DNA of 64,000 nucleotides from Bacteroides stercoris ATCC 43183 (GCF_025147325.1 NZ_CP102262.1:2418001-2482000), one strand, 5' to 3'; counted from the first letter of the stretch, positions 8,355 to 17,574 are shown. Numbers and translations: made by a program. The notes: generated by a model from the letters alone, not told the origin.

Positions 8355-9461
8355 TTATAGTTCTATCTCCTCATACCTCATTCCGAACACATCTGCCACT
8401 GCCTTATACGTCACTTTCCCTTCTACCACATTCAGTCCCAATGCCAATGCCGGATCATCTTTACAAGCCTGTTTCCAACCTTTGCAAGCTAATGCCACGG
8501 TATAAGGCAGCGTTGCATTTGTCAATGCCATAGTGGAAGTAAACGGTACGGCACCGGGGATATTGGCCACCGCATAGTGCACAATGCCATCCACGACATA
8601 CGTTGGTTCGCTGTGGGTAGTGGGATGGGACGTTTCAAAACAACCGCCCTGGTCGATGGCGACATCCACAAGTACGGTTCCGGGCTTCATCATTTTCAGC
8701 ATCTCCCTCGTAATCAGATGCGGTGCTTTATCGCCGGGGATAAGTACCGAACCTATCACCAAATCCACGGTAGGCAGTTCCATTTTAATATTGTGAAGCG
8801 AGGAATAGAGTGTTTTTACATTCTTGGGCAATACTTCGCTGAGATAACGCAGACGCGTCAGGTTGACATCCGTAATCATCACTTCCGCACCCATTCCCGC
8901 AGCCATTTGTGCGGCATTGGTACCGACTACGCCACCTCCTAAAATAAGCACACGCGCAGGGCGGACACCCGGTACGCCACCCATTAGCTTGCCCTTTCCG
9001 CCTTGCGGCTTTTCCAGAAAGCGGGCTCCCACCTGGGTAGCCATACGTCCTGCCACTTCACTCATGGGAGTAAGCAGTGGCAAGGAATGGTCATCCTTCT
9101 CTACGGTTTCATAGGCGATACATACGGCACCGCTCTCAATCATGGCTTCGGTCAGTAATTTATCGGCTGCAAAGTGGAAATAGGTAAATACCACTTGTCC
9201 CTTTTTAATCAGTTTGTACTCAGGTGCAATAGGTTCCTTCACTTTGACAATCATGTCGGCTATGGCATAAACGTCTTCAATGGCAGGTAGGATTTGCGCA
9301 CCTACGGCGATGTAATCATCGTCAGAGAACCCGCTGTTTGCGCCGGCCGTTGCCTGCACATACACCGTATGACCTTTCTTCACCAACTCGGCTACTCCGG
9401 CAGGGGTCATTCCTACACGGTTCTCGTTGTTTTTGATTTCTTTGGGTACTCCGATAATCAT
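8355..9461 (-). CDS. ald: Alanine dehydrogenase
   Basis: This 368-residue NAD-dependent enzyme interconverts L-alanine and pyruvate plus ammonia. It begins with the family signature MIIGVPKEIKNNENRVGMTP. The catalytic region has TYFHFA, and the Rossmann nucleotide-binding segment is ILGGGVVGTNAAQMAAGMG. Near the C-terminus, VDVAIDQGGC and NIPGAVPFTSTMAL are diagnostic. Length matches the family (about 370). It is monocistronic in appearance, convergent with the MFS gene and divergent from the M23 peptidase gene. Substrate specificity against related pyridine nucleotide transhydrogenase alpha subunits is supported by the short length. Confidence 0.95.
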   Translation of the reverse strand: MIIGVPKEIKNNENRVGMTPAGVAELVKKGHTVYVQATAGANSGFSDDDYIAVGAQILPAIEDVYAIADMIVKVKEPIAPEYKLIKKGQVVFTYFHFAADKLLTEAMIESGAVCIAYETVEKDDHSLPLLTPMSEVAGRMATQVGARFLEKPQGGKGKLMGGVPGVRPARVLILGGGVVGTNAAQMAAGMGAEVMITDVNLTRLRYLSEVLPKNVKTLYSSLHNIKMELPTVDLVIGSVLIPGDKAPHLITREMLKMMKPGTVLVDVAIDQGGCFETSHPTTHSEPTYVVDGIVHYAVANIPGAVPFTSTMALTNATLPYTVALACKGWKQACKDDPALALGLNVVEGKVTYKAVADVFGMRYEEIEL

Positions 9462-9596
9462 AATGTCATCTGTTAATGGTTAAACATGTTGCAAGATAGT
9501 GATTTATCTTTCTCATTGTCATTTTGCACAGCGTGTTTTACAACAGAAAACGCCTGCTTTTTTCTCGTGTGTGACGGCAGGATTATTCTTTTTTGG

Positions 9597-9628
9597 TTAG
9601 GCGGAGAGAACTATTCTTTTTATATTTG
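9597..9628 (+). promoter_or_regulatory. Bacteroides-type promoter for the M23 peptidase gene
   Basis: A perfect -7 box TATATTTG lies at 9621-9628, with a weak -33 element (TTAG at 9597-9600) 20 nt upstream. Transcription would begin about 9635, giving a short leader before the ATG at 9649. Confidence 0.55.
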
Positions 9629-9648
9629 CATGCATTAAAAAATAGGAT

Positions 9649-11352
9649 ATGAACTGTAAGAATATAAAATACCCGATACTTTTCTCTTTTTTGTTTTTTG
9701 CAGGCAGCATACAAGGTGGATATGCGCAAGAAGCGTCCGAGGTGGAAACCGGACCGGACATAGAGCAGGCATCTTTCACGCTCCCTTTCGATTTTCCGAT
9801 TGTCTTTTCCGGTAACTTCGGCGAGATACGCTCCAATCACTTTCACGGTGGGTTGGACTTCAAGACCGGCGGAGCCATAGGCAAGCCTGTACATGCTTTG
9901 GCAGACGGGCATATCTCGCGCATCCGTGTGACGCACGGTTCGGGATATGTGCTCGATGTGGACTACGATAACGGTTATTCCACTATCAACCGACACCTCA
10001 GCGCATTTGTGGGCGATATAGCCCGAAGGGTGAAAGACTTGCAGTATGAACAGGAAAGCTGGGAAGTGGAGATTACCCCCGAACCGGGGGAATATCCGGT
10101 AAAGGCGGGGCAGGTGATAGCCCTTAGCGGCAACACGGGTTACTCTTTCGGCCCTCACCTGCATCTGGATATGATTGAGTCGGCAACAGGAGATTATGTC
10201 GACCCGCTGCCTTTTTTTATGGAGAAGGTGAAGGACAATATCGCTCCCCGTGCCGAAGGCATCATTTTATTTCCCCAACCGGGCAAAGGCGTGGTGAACG
10301 GAAAGCAGATACACCGGACTTTCCCTGTAAATCCTACCCAGCCTATTACTGCCTGGGGACTGATAGGTGCAGGAATCCGTGCCTATGACCATATGGACGG
10401 AGTGGGCAACCGCTACGGCGTGCATACCGTTATTCTCGAAGTGGACGGTGAAGAGGTGTTCCGCAGTGTGGTAGACCGCTTTGCTTACGAAGAAAATCGC
10501 TATATCAATTCATGGACGCACGGACAGTACATGAAGTCGTTCATCGAACCCGGCAACCGTCTGCGCATGCTGCATGCTTCCAACGGCAATCGGGGACTGG
10601 TGGAAATCAACGAAGAGCGTCCTTACCGATTTGTATATACGCTAAGCGATGCGTTAGGCAACACCTCGAAAGTCCGTTTCACCGTACAAGGAAAGAACAC
10701 CGAAATTCACCCTGTGGAACATCGCGAGAAGTATGCTTTCAAGTGGGACAGGACTAACTATCTGCAGGAACCCGGCCTGGAATTGGTTGTGCCGCGTGGA
10801 ATGTTATACGATGACGTTTGGCTGGACTATTCCGTACGTGCCGATAGCGGGGACGTGGCTTTTACTTATCAGTTGCACAATAAGCGTGTCCCTCTGCACG
10901 GAGCGTGCGAGATGCGCATCGGCTTGCGGCGCGACCGTCTGGAAGATAAATCGAAATATTACGTAGCCGGCGTTACGGCACGGGGCGGAAAATACAGTAT
11001 AGGCGGTACTTACGAGGACGGTTTCATGAAAGTCCGTATCCGCGACCTGGGCACTTATACGGTAGCGGTAGATACCGTGCCGCCGGAGATAATTCCGCTC
11101 AACCCCGGACAGTGGGGGCGTATGGGGCGCATCACCCTCAAGGCCAAGGATAAAGAAACCGGAATAAACAGTTACCGCGGAACGATAGACGGGAAATACG
11201 CTCTGTTCGGCAAGCCCAATTCCATCAGCGGTAATCTGGTCTGCGAACTCGACCCGAAGCATGTAAAGAAAGGTGGCAGGCACACTGTGGAAATGACCGT
11301 AACCGACGGCCGTGGCAACCGGACTACCGAAGAGTTTCATTTTGTATGGTAA
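9649..11352 (+). CDS. Secreted M23 family metallopeptidase
   Basis: This 567-residue protein has a signal peptide (hydrophobic ILFSFLFFAG, likely cut after YAQ at residue 27) followed by an M23 (LytM/lysostaphin-like) zinc peptidase domain at about residues 50-190. The metal ligands are visible as H66-x3-D70 (HGGLD) and H170-L-H172 (GPHLHLD). These enzymes cut peptidoglycan cross-links in the periplasm. The roughly 370 residues after the catalytic domain look beta-rich and may include Ig-like modules, which I cannot name. A beta-sandwich extension of this size is common in Bacteroidetes M23 proteins. All catalytic residues are present, so it is likely active. The next gene follows after 51 nt. 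Confidence 0.9.
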   Translation: MNCKNIKYPILFSFLFFAGSIQGGYAQEASEVETGPDIEQASFTLPFDFPIVFSGNFGEIRSNHFHGGLDFKTGGAIGKPVHALADGHISRIRVTHGSGYVLDVDYDNGYSTINRHLSAFVGDIARRVKDLQYEQESWEVEITPEPGEYPVKAGQVIALSGNTGYSFGPHLHLDMIESATGDYVDPLPFFMEKVKDNIAPRAEGIILFPQPGKGVVNGKQIHRTFPVNPTQPITAWGLIGAGIRAYDHMDGVGNRYGVHTVILEVDGEEVFRSVVDRFAYEENRYINSWTHGQYMKSFIEPGNRLRMLHASNGNRGLVEINEERPYRFVYTLSDALGNTSKVRFTVQGKNTEIHPVEHREKYAFKWDRTNYLQEPGLELVVPRGMLYDDVWLDYSVRADSGDVAFTYQLHNKRVPLHGACEMRIGLRRDRLEDKSKYYVAGVTARGGKYSIGGTYEDGFMKVRIRDLGTYTVAVDTVPPEIIPLNPGQWGRMGRITLKAKDKETGINSYRGTIDGKYALFGKPNSISGNLVCELDPKHVKKGGRHTVEMTVTDGRGNRTTEEFHFVW

Positions 11353-11403
11353 CTTTTCACCTGTGACATTGCATTATCAAACAAACCATATAATAACAGA
11401 AGT

Positions 11404-13041
11404 ATGAAAAAATTAACTCTCTCCGTCGCATTAGCGGTGGCAACTGTGGTAAACGCATTTGCCTGTACCAACCTCATTGTGGGTAAGAACGCCTCTGCAG
11501 ACGGTTCTACAATTGTTTCCTATTCTGCCGACTCCTATGGATTGTTCGGCGAGTTATACCATTATCCCGCAGGCATGCACAAGAAGGGTACATGGATTGA
11601 TGTGCACGAGTGGGACACCGGCAAGTACCTCGGCCGGATAGAACAGGCGCGCCAGACCTACAACGTCATCGGTAATATGAATGAATTCCAGCTTACTATC
11701 GGCGAGACAACCTTCGGCGGCCGTCCCGAACTGGTGGATACTACCGGTATCATCGATTACGGAAGTCTGATTTATCTCGGTCTGCAACGTTCCCGTACCG
11801 CCCGCGAAGCCATCAAGGTAATGACGGAACTCGTACAGGAATACGGTTATTACAGCAGCGGCGAGTCTTTCACGATTGCCGATCCCAACGAAATCTGGAT
11901 TATGGAGATGATAGGCAAGGGTCCCGGTGTGCGTGGCGCTGTGTGGGTGGCTGTCCGCGTGCCCGATGATTGCATCTCCGCGCATGCCAACCAAAGCCGT
12001 ATCCACCAGTTCGATATGAACGACAAGAACAACTGCATGTATTCTCCCGATGTCATTTCCTTTGCCCGCGAGAAAGGTTATTTCGATGGAGTAAACAAGG
12101 ACTTCAGCTTCGCTAAGGCCTATGCGCCGCTCGATTTTGGCGCTCGCCGTTATTGTGAAGCCCGCGTATGGAGCTATTTCAATATGTTTACCGCCCGAGG
12201 CAACGAGTTCTTACCTTATATATTAGGCGATACCGATACACCGATGCCGCTTTTCGTGAAGCCCGACCGTAAAATCTCCGTACAGGATGTAAAGAATGCC
12301 ATGCGCGACCATTACGAAGGTACTCCTCTCGACATCAGCAAAGATTTCGGCGCCGGACCGTATCACACCCCTTACCGCCTTTCACCCCTTTCCTTCAAGG
12401 TAGGCGACAAGGAATATTTCAACGAACGCCCCATTTCCACCCAGCAGAGCGGTTTCGTGTTCGTGGCGCAGATGCGCTCCACCTTGCCCGATGCCATAGG
12501 CGGCGTACTGTGGTTCGGTACGGACGATGCCAACATGACCGTGTTCACTCCCGTATACTGCTGTACGGATAAGGTTCCTGTATGCTATTCGCGTGCAGAC
12601 GGTGCGGACTACATCACATTCTCCTGGAACTCTTCTTTCTGGATTTTCAACTGGGTTGCCAACATGGTATATCCCCGTTACGACCTTATGATCGGCGATG
12701 TGCGTGCCACGCAGGCCGAACTCGAAAACACTTTCAACGATGCGCAGGAAGGTATCGAGTCTGCCGCCGCCAAACTTTTGGAGAAAGACCCTGCCAAAGC
12801 GAAAGCATTCCTGACAAACTATACCAATATGACGGCGCAGAGTACTTTCGACACCTGGAAACGTTTGGGCGAGTTCATCATCGTGAAATACAACGACGGA
12901 GTTGTCCGCAAGATGAAAGACGGAAAGTTTGAGCGCAATGCCATAGGCCAGCCTGCCGGCGTGGAACGTCCGGGTTATCCGAAGGAATTTCTGGAAGAAT
13001 ATGTAAAACAAACGGGCGACCGCTATAAAATGCCCAATTGA
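11404..13041 (+). CDS. Secreted C69 family dipeptidase
   Basis: This 545-residue protein has a signal peptide ending in NAFA and then Cys21, which would become the N-terminal nucleophile after cleavage, as in peptidase family C69 (Ntn hydrolases). The following CTNLIVGKNASADGSTIVSY block matches the family start, and ESFTIADPNEIWIMEMIGKG is a typical internal block. The enzyme probably removes dipeptides from short peptides in the periplasm or outside. It lies just downstream of the M23 peptidase, so the two could act in sequence on peptidoglycan or dietary peptides. A lipoprotein reading of Cys21 is unlikely because the preceding residues (N-A-F-A) are a signal peptidase I site. Confidence 0.88.
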   Translation: MKKLTLSVALAVATVVNAFACTNLIVGKNASADGSTIVSYSADSYGLFGELYHYPAGMHKKGTWIDVHEWDTGKYLGRIEQARQTYNVIGNMNEFQLTIGETTFGGRPELVDTTGIIDYGSLIYLGLQRSRTAREAIKVMTELVQEYGYYSSGESFTIADPNEIWIMEMIGKGPGVRGAVWVAVRVPDDCISAHANQSRIHQFDMNDKNNCMYSPDVISFAREKGYFDGVNKDFSFAKAYAPLDFGARRYCEARVWSYFNMFTARGNEFLPYILGDTDTPMPLFVKPDRKISVQDVKNAMRDHYEGTPLDISKDFGAGPYHTPYRLSPLSFKVGDKEYFNERPISTQQSGFVFVAQMRSTLPDAIGGVLWFGTDDANMTVFTPVYCCTDKVPVCYSRADGADYITFSWNSSFWIFNWVANMVYPRYDLMIGDVRATQAELENTFNDAQEGIESAAAKLLEKDPAKAKAFLTNYTNMTAQSTFDTWKRLGEFIIVKYNDGVVRKMKDGKFERNAIGQPAGVERPGYPKEFLEEYVKQTGDRYKMPN

Positions 13042-13121
13042 TTAGGATATTCAAACTTATTCTTTTACATTTGTGACAGAACAGAAAATGAAGTATTAAC
13101 CTTTAATATAAAAAAAGTCTT

Positions 13122-14864
13122 ATGGAAAATCAAGAGTTGATTAAACAGGTGACTGAGAAAGCCGAAAAGTGGCTTACCCCGGCATACGATGCCGAAACTC
13201 AGGCTGAAGTGAAACGAATGTTGGAAAATCCAGATAAAACCGAACTGATAGAGTGCTTTTATAAAGACCTGGAATTCGGAACGGGCGGTTTGCGCGGCAT
13301 CATGGGTGCAGGCAGCAACCGCATGAATATCTATACGGTAGGTGCGGCTACCCAGGGATTGGCAAACTATCTGAACAAATGCTTCAAGGACAAAGGGCAA
13401 ATCTCCGTTGTGGTGGGTCACGACTGCCGTAACAACAGCCGCAAGTTCGCCGAAATCTCTGCCGATATTTTCTCGGCAAACGGTATCAAGGTTTATCTCT
13501 TCGAGGATTTGCGTCCTACTCCGGAAGTTTCCTTCGCTATCCGCCACCTCGGTTGCCAAAGCGGTATCAATCTGACTGCAAGCCACAACCCGAAAGAATA
13601 CAACGGCTACAAGGCTTATTGGGATGACGGTGCACAGGTACTTGCTCCGCACGACACAGCCATTATCGATGAAGTAAACAAGGTAACCGTTGAGGATATC
13701 AAGTTCAAAGGCAACAAAGATTTGATTCAGATTATCGGTGAAGATGTAGACAAGGTATATCTGGACAAGGTTCATACCCTTTCTATCGATCCGGAAGTAA
13801 TCAAGCGTCAGAAAGACCTCAGCATCGTTTATACTCCGCTTCACGGCGCGGGCAGAACGCTCATTCCCGCTTCTCTGAAAGAATGGGGCTTTGAGAATGT
13901 ACACTGCGTGCCCGAACAGATGGTGAAGAGCGGTGACTTCCCGACAGTGGTTTCTCCGAATCCCGAAAACGCGGAAGCGCTTTCCATGGCAATTGAACTT
14001 GCCAAGAAGATAGACGCCGACATCGTGATGGCAAGCGACCCGGATGCCGACCGCGTAGGTATGGCTTGCAAGGACGACAAGGGCGAATGGGTGCTGATTA
14101 ACGGTAACCAGACCTGCCTGCTCTTCCTGTACTATATTATCAAGAACCGTATCGCAACCGGCAAGATGCAGCCTACGGACTTTATCGTAAAGACCATTGT
14201 GACTACCGAACTTATCAAGGCCGTTGCCGATAAGAACAAGATTGAGATGCTCGACTGCTATACAGGTTTCAAATGGATTGCACGTGAAATCCGTCTGCGC
14301 GAAGGCAAGCAGCAATACATCGGCGGCGGTGAAGAAAGCTACGGCTTCCTTGCCGAAGACTTCGTTCGCGATAAAGATGCCGTTTCCGCTTGTTCATTGT
14401 TGGCGGAAATCTGTGCATGGGCCAAAGACCAGGGCAAGACGCTGTATGACATCCTGATGGACATCTACGTAGAGTACGGTTTCTCCAAAGAAACTACCGT
14501 CAACGTAGTGAAGCCGGGTAAGAGTGGCGCCGATGAAATCAAGGCTATGATGGATAACTTCCGCGCCAACCCGCCGAAAGAAATCGGTGGCTCTGCCGTT
14601 TCTTTGACTAAGGACTACAAGACGCTGAAGGCTACCGATGCCAAAGGCACTGTAACCGCTTTGGATATGCCCGAAACATCCAACGTGCTTCAGTACTTTA
14701 CGGAAGACGGTACGAAGATTTCCGTTCGTCCCTCGGGTACGGAACCTAAGATTAAGTTCTATATCGAGGTGAAAGGCGAAATGGGATGTCCTAAGTGTTA
14801 TGCCAGCGCAAATGCCGAGGCTGAAAAGAAAGTGGAGGCAGTGCGCAAATCACTCGGTATCTAA
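13122..14864 (+). CDS. Phospho-sugar mutase (phosphoglucomutase/phosphomannomutase)
   Basis: This 580-residue alpha-D-phosphohexomutase is of the long PgcA-like type. The phospho-serine loop is TASHNPKEYNGYK, with Ser154 as the active site. The Mg2+ loop is DPDADRVG, the sugar-binding loop is GGGEESYGF, and the phosphate-binding loop is RPSGTEPKIKFY near the C-terminus. The early block FGTGGLRGIMGAG (residues 52-64) is typical. It interconverts glucose-1-phosphate and glucose-6-phosphate, or the mannose equivalents; the sequence does not settle which. It is followed by a clear intrinsic terminator, and the 80-nt gap upstream suggests its own promoter. Confidence 0.93.
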   Translation: MENQELIKQVTEKAEKWLTPAYDAETQAEVKRMLENPDKTELIECFYKDLEFGTGGLRGIMGAGSNRMNIYTVGAATQGLANYLNKCFKDKGQISVVVGHDCRNNSRKFAEISADIFSANGIKVYLFEDLRPTPEVSFAIRHLGCQSGINLTASHNPKEYNGYKAYWDDGAQVLAPHDTAIIDEVNKVTVEDIKFKGNKDLIQIIGEDVDKVYLDKVHTLSIDPEVIKRQKDLSIVYTPLHGAGRTLIPASLKEWGFENVHCVPEQMVKSGDFPTVVSPNPENAEALSMAIELAKKIDADIVMASDPDADRVGMACKDDKGEWVLINGNQTCLLFLYYIIKNRIATGKMQPTDFIVKTIVTTELIKAVADKNKIEMLDCYTGFKWIAREIRLREGKQQYIGGGEESYGFLAEDFVRDKDAVSACSLLAEICAWAKDQGKTLYDILMDIYVEYGFSKETTVNVVKPGKSGADEIKAMMDNFRANPPKEIGGSAVSLTKDYKTLKATDAKGTVTALDMPETSNVLQYFTEDGTKISVRPSGTEPKIKFYIEVKGEMGCPKCYASANAEAEKKVEAVRKSLGI

Positions 14865-14888
14865 GACTGTTTGATTTTCATATATGGA

Positions 14889-14925
14889 AAGGTGCAAGTG
14901 GCAGGAAGCTGCTTGCACCTTTTTT
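14889..14925 (+). terminator. Intrinsic terminator after the phospho-sugar mutase gene
   Basis: Arms AAGGTGCAAG (14889-14898) and CTTGCACCTT (14912-14921) form a perfect 10-bp stem with a 13-nt loop. A run of six T (14920-14925) follows on the plus strand. Confidence 0.85.
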
Positions 14926-14930
14926 CATAC

Positions 14931-15572
14931 CTAAAAAGATATTCCCATATTTGTTTCCCACACCCATTCCCAACGTCTGTGGATTATATTGAATTGGTGT
15001 CTGATACTTGTTTTTACCTGCATTCGTCTATTGATGTCATAAGAGAACCCGCTTCCGAAATACAGTGGGTTTACTGTTCCCGGCAGTATGGCGGATTTGC
15101 TGCTGCTGCGGCTATAGCCTGCATAAAGATGATAGCCGAGTTTTTGAGTTATGTCAAACTTGAAATCTGTCTTTTGCTGTAAAAGCATTCCTGCTCTTTT
15201 GTCATATTCCTTAGCGGCTGAGATACCGAATCGTTGAGCGTTCAAGATATATTTATCCTGTAATGGAGTCTTGTAATATATGTGTGCATTGTTCAGCCGG
15301 AATCGGGGTATCGGGTATGTCTGTCGGAGATTTTTCGGCTGGGGCAAAAGTTCCTCAATAGGTAAAATGGGAATATTGTGTATGTACGCAGGTGTGGAAA
15401 ATAATAAGTCAATTTCTTGCTTGATAGTAGGATTAATGGATATATCCGTTTCTTCGTCCAGTATCTTTTTCAGTTTGATGGAGTCTTGTTTCGTCCATAT
15501 AGTTTGTCCTTGCATAGGAAAGGAGAAACCGGCAGATAATACTGCCAACACTATATATCCTTTTTTAATCAT
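14931..15572 (-). CDS. Hypothetical secreted, possibly outer-membrane, protein
   Basis: This 213-residue protein has a signal peptide (YIVLAVLSAGFSFPMQGQ) and no other hydrophobic helix. The second half has alternating hydrophobic strands and ends in a terminal phenylalanine (NMGISF), as outer-membrane barrel proteins often do; residues 150-213 could form a few barrel strands. The first half is hydrophilic (KKILDEETDISINPTIKQEID). I do not recognise the family with confidence; it resembles Bacteroides proteins of unknown function. It is convergent with the mutase gene and preceded by a structured non-coding stretch. Confidence 0.7.
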   Translation of the reverse strand: MIKKGYIVLAVLSAGFSFPMQGQTIWTKQDSIKLKKILDEETDISINPTIKQEIDLLFSTPAYIHNIPILPIEELLPQPKNLRQTYPIPRFRLNNAHIYYKTPLQDKYILNAQRFGISAAKEYDKRAGMLLQQKTDFKFDITQKLGYHLYAGYSRSSSKSAILPGTVNPLYFGSGFSYDINRRMQVKTSIRHQFNIIHRRWEWVWETNMGISF

Positions 15573-15693
15573 TTCTGTTCGTTGCTGGTGCTTGGTTGTG
15601 AGTTAGACGCAACATATTACAGAATGCTGCAAGAAACGGCTGTAAAAAAGGTTAAGAGAGCGTCTGTACAAAAACTTGCTTGCTGCTTGTTCT

Positions 15694-15717
15694 TTAGGCA
15701 CGGAATTCCGTGCCTAA
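15694..15717. repeat. Perfect 24-nt palindrome
   Basis: TTAGGCACGGAA and its reverse complement meet with no spacer (centre between 15705 and 15706). It lies about 120-145 nt upstream of the minus-strand gene starting at 15572, so it could be an operator for a dimeric regulator. Confidence 0.6.
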
Positions 15718-15803
15718 GAGGAGTCATCATGTATCTTTTGAAGTGCCTCAATTAAGTTTCTTTTATATTCTTTATACCGGTTGGCAAATCAATTCCCATT
15801 AAA

Positions 15804-15949
15804 TGCTGTTCTTATATGCAACAGCAGCCTACAGTTAACAGATAGTACTACAGATTGCGGTTGCACGCCGATTGGTTGATGTGAATGAGAGTCGTTTCAT
15901 TCGTAGTTGTTCGTTTGCGAGTGCGTGTTTTCCGCAATCTGTTTTTTTT
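15804..15949 (+). ncRNA. Candidate structured RNA ending in a U-run
   Basis: On the plus strand, a 7-bp hairpin (TGCTGTT/AACAGCA, 15804-15826) is followed by an outer 11-bp stem ACAGATTGCGG (15850-15860) with CCGCAATCTGT (15932-15942). This stem closes over an inner CACGC/GCGTG pairing and a GAATGA/TCATTC hairpin (15883-15902). Eight T follow at 15942-15949, as in an intrinsic terminator. No gene lies between 15573 and 15979. I could not identify a good promoter box, so this may be only a terminator-like structure. I do not match it to a named RNA family. Confidence 0.3.
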
Positions 15950-15979
15950 GTCTTTTCCTTTAATTATTAATCCGTCCTT

Positions 15980-16783
15980 TCAATTATTCTCCAGCCACCA
16001 GTCAATCAGTTTTCTTGCAATGCTTAGTTTCCGGGGTATTTCCGGCAGGTTGTCTTTGGAATAGAATGCGCCGGAACTGAGTTCATCGGCTTGCAGTTTG
16101 ATTTCCCCGCTTTCATAGTCGGCTATGAATCCTACCATTAATCCGCTGGGATAAGGCCAGGGCTGGCTGCCGAAATAAGTGATGTTTTTCACCCTTAGCC
16201 CCGTTTCTTCCATAACTTCCCGCTCTACGCATTGTTCCAACGTTTCGCCCGTTTCGAGGAAGCCGGCTACCAACCCGTGGAACGTGCCGCGGAAGTTGCG
16301 TGCATGTACCAGCAATATTTCTTTGCCCTTCCGTATCAGCACGATGATAGCCGTAGAAACGGGAGGATACATCTCATTGCCGCACTCCGGGCATTTCTTC
16401 ATGATAGGAGTCTGCTGTTCCATAGGAGTGCCGCATACGGGACAGAAACGGCTGTGGCTGTCCCAATAGAGTATCTGGAATGCTTTTCCCGCTGCCTGGT
16501 AATCTGCCAATGGCAGGTAGTCGTAAGAAGCGCGCAAGCCTGTCATTACCCATTCTTCGGTTTCGGGTACGGGCTGTCCGAGTGCGCAAGCCTTTACTTT
16601 CTTTCCGCCGGTCAGAGTTACCTCGTGTATTTTGCATCCCGCTGCGGGTGTTACAGGAGGGGTTACTCCATAAGGTATACCGTATTTGTTCTCTCCGTTT
16701 GTTGTGTACTCTTTCTTCAGCAGCAGCTGGTCTTTGAAAAAGACGAACCACTGCATGGATTGTTCCATTTCCGTAGTTTCCAT
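15980..16783 (-). CDS. nudC: NAD(+) diphosphatase (NudC-like Nudix hydrolase)
   Basis: This 267-residue enzyme has a zinc ribbon (FCPVCG and KCPECG) followed by the Nudix box GFLETGETLEQCVEREVMEETG with all catalytic Glu residues. The downstream SQPWPYPSG signature is specific for NADH pyrophosphatases. It hydrolyses NAD(H) to NMN and AMP, and in E. coli also removes NAD caps from RNA 5' ends. Its start lies 7 nt after the stop of the HU-like gene, so the two are probably co-transcribed. The operon partnership of a nucleoid protein and a decapping-type enzyme is noted without a functional claim. Confidence 0.93.
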   Translation of the reverse strand: METTEMEQSMQWFVFFKDQLLLKKEYTTNGENKYGIPYGVTPPVTPAAGCKIHEVTLTGGKKVKACALGQPVPETEEWVMTGLRASYDYLPLADYQAAGKAFQILYWDSHSRFCPVCGTPMEQQTPIMKKCPECGNEMYPPVSTAIIVLIRKGKEILLVHARNFRGTFHGLVAGFLETGETLEQCVEREVMEETGLRVKNITYFGSQPWPYPSGLMVGFIADYESGEIKLQADELSSGAFYSKDNLPEIPRKLSIARKLIDWWLENN

Positions 16784-16790
16784 TCTTCTG

Positions 16791-17411
16791 TTAATGCTGA
16801 ATATTATTTATATAAACTGTGGAGCGGCTTATGCCCCGACGCCGCAGGATACCTTGCCGGATGAATTTGTTCAGTTCATCGATGGCTGCATGCCTTGTCA
16901 GCCCGGTCAGGTGAATATATTCGTTTTTGGTGATGCAAACATTCTCCTGCAGGAACAGCATCAGCCTTTCTTTCCTTGTTTCTTCTGTCGTTTCCGTTTT
17001 CTTCGATTTCTTAGTCGGAGAATGTGTCCTTTCCAGTTTCATTCTCTGTCTGATTTTCTTGCGGAATGTGTTGCTGATACGCAAATGCACGTTTTGAAAA
17101 CGGACAGATTCGGACCTGATTTTCTTTTTCTCATCATCGGTATCCTGAGTGCACTTCAATGAAGTGCTGAAAAATCCCAACTCTCCGAGTTCTACAATGT
17201 TGCCGCTGGCAAGCAGGTCGCACAGTTCGTCGATGCAAGCGTCCAGTGCCGCCCCTATAATGTTTTTGGGCAGATGCTGAAACATAGCAACGTGTTCTAC
17301 AAACTCTTTTTGGGTATAAGTTTCTTTAGGACATATACGGGCATGGAGAGATTTTTTTTCCTCGCTTCCGTTAGGAGAGGGAGTTTCGTAAAGGTCATAG
17401 TATGCACTCAT
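16791..17411 (-). CDS. HU-like DNA-binding protein with C-terminal extension
   Basis: This 206-residue protein has an HU/IHF-type domain at about residues 5-115. The segment YTQKEFVEHVAMFQHLPKNIIGAALDACIDELCDLLASGNIVELGELGFF matches the HU helix pair and the conserved G-x-F turn. After a Lys-rich linker (SPTKKSKKTETTEETRKE), residues 150-206 form a likely winged-helix or HTH extension (LTGLTRHAAIDELNKFIRQGILRRRG). The start at 17411 (MSAYYDLYE) was chosen because the longer in-frame region runs into the palindromic upstream DNA. It lies 7 nt ahead of nudC. The tandem-palindrome cluster 100-165 nt upstream may be its own operator. Confidence 0.85.
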   Translation of the reverse strand: MSAYYDLYETPSPNGSEEKKSLHARICPKETYTQKEFVEHVAMFQHLPKNIIGAALDACIDELCDLLASGNIVELGELGFFSTSLKCTQDTDDEKKKIRSESVRFQNVHLRISNTFRKKIRQRMKLERTHSPTKKSKKTETTEETRKERLMLFLQENVCITKNEYIHLTGLTRHAAIDELNKFIRQGILRRRGISRSTVYINNIQH

Positions 17412-17487
17412 GAATAAATTGTTTTGCCACTGCAATGAATAATTTCCATCCCTGCAATGAGTTGTTTTTTTTCTTACTAAGAAGTAA

Positions 17488-17574
17488 TCGTCCGATAGCA
17501 GTTTCTCTTTCGTCCGACAGGTGTGTAATTTTCGTCCGACATCTGTCGGACGAAAATTACACACCTGTCGGACG
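17488..17574. repeat. 31-nt-arm perfect inverted repeat built from CGTCCGAC boxes
   Basis: Perfect arms at 17511-17541 and 17544-17574 are separated by only two bases (TC). Each arm carries CGTCCGAC at its outer end and again at its inner end, so the hairpin has four copies in alternating orientation; a fifth partial copy (CGTCCGATA) starts at 17490. The flanks are A/T rich. It lies upstream of the HU-like gene on the minus strand (start 17411) and downstream of the DUF1460 gene, which ends at 17637 on the same strand. It could be a multi-site operator, a terminator for the upstream operon, or both. Confidence 0.8.

Noticed and set aside
13065..14315. 416-codon minus-strand reading frame
   Set aside because: It is antisense to the phospho-sugar mutase, whose active-site loops are intact.
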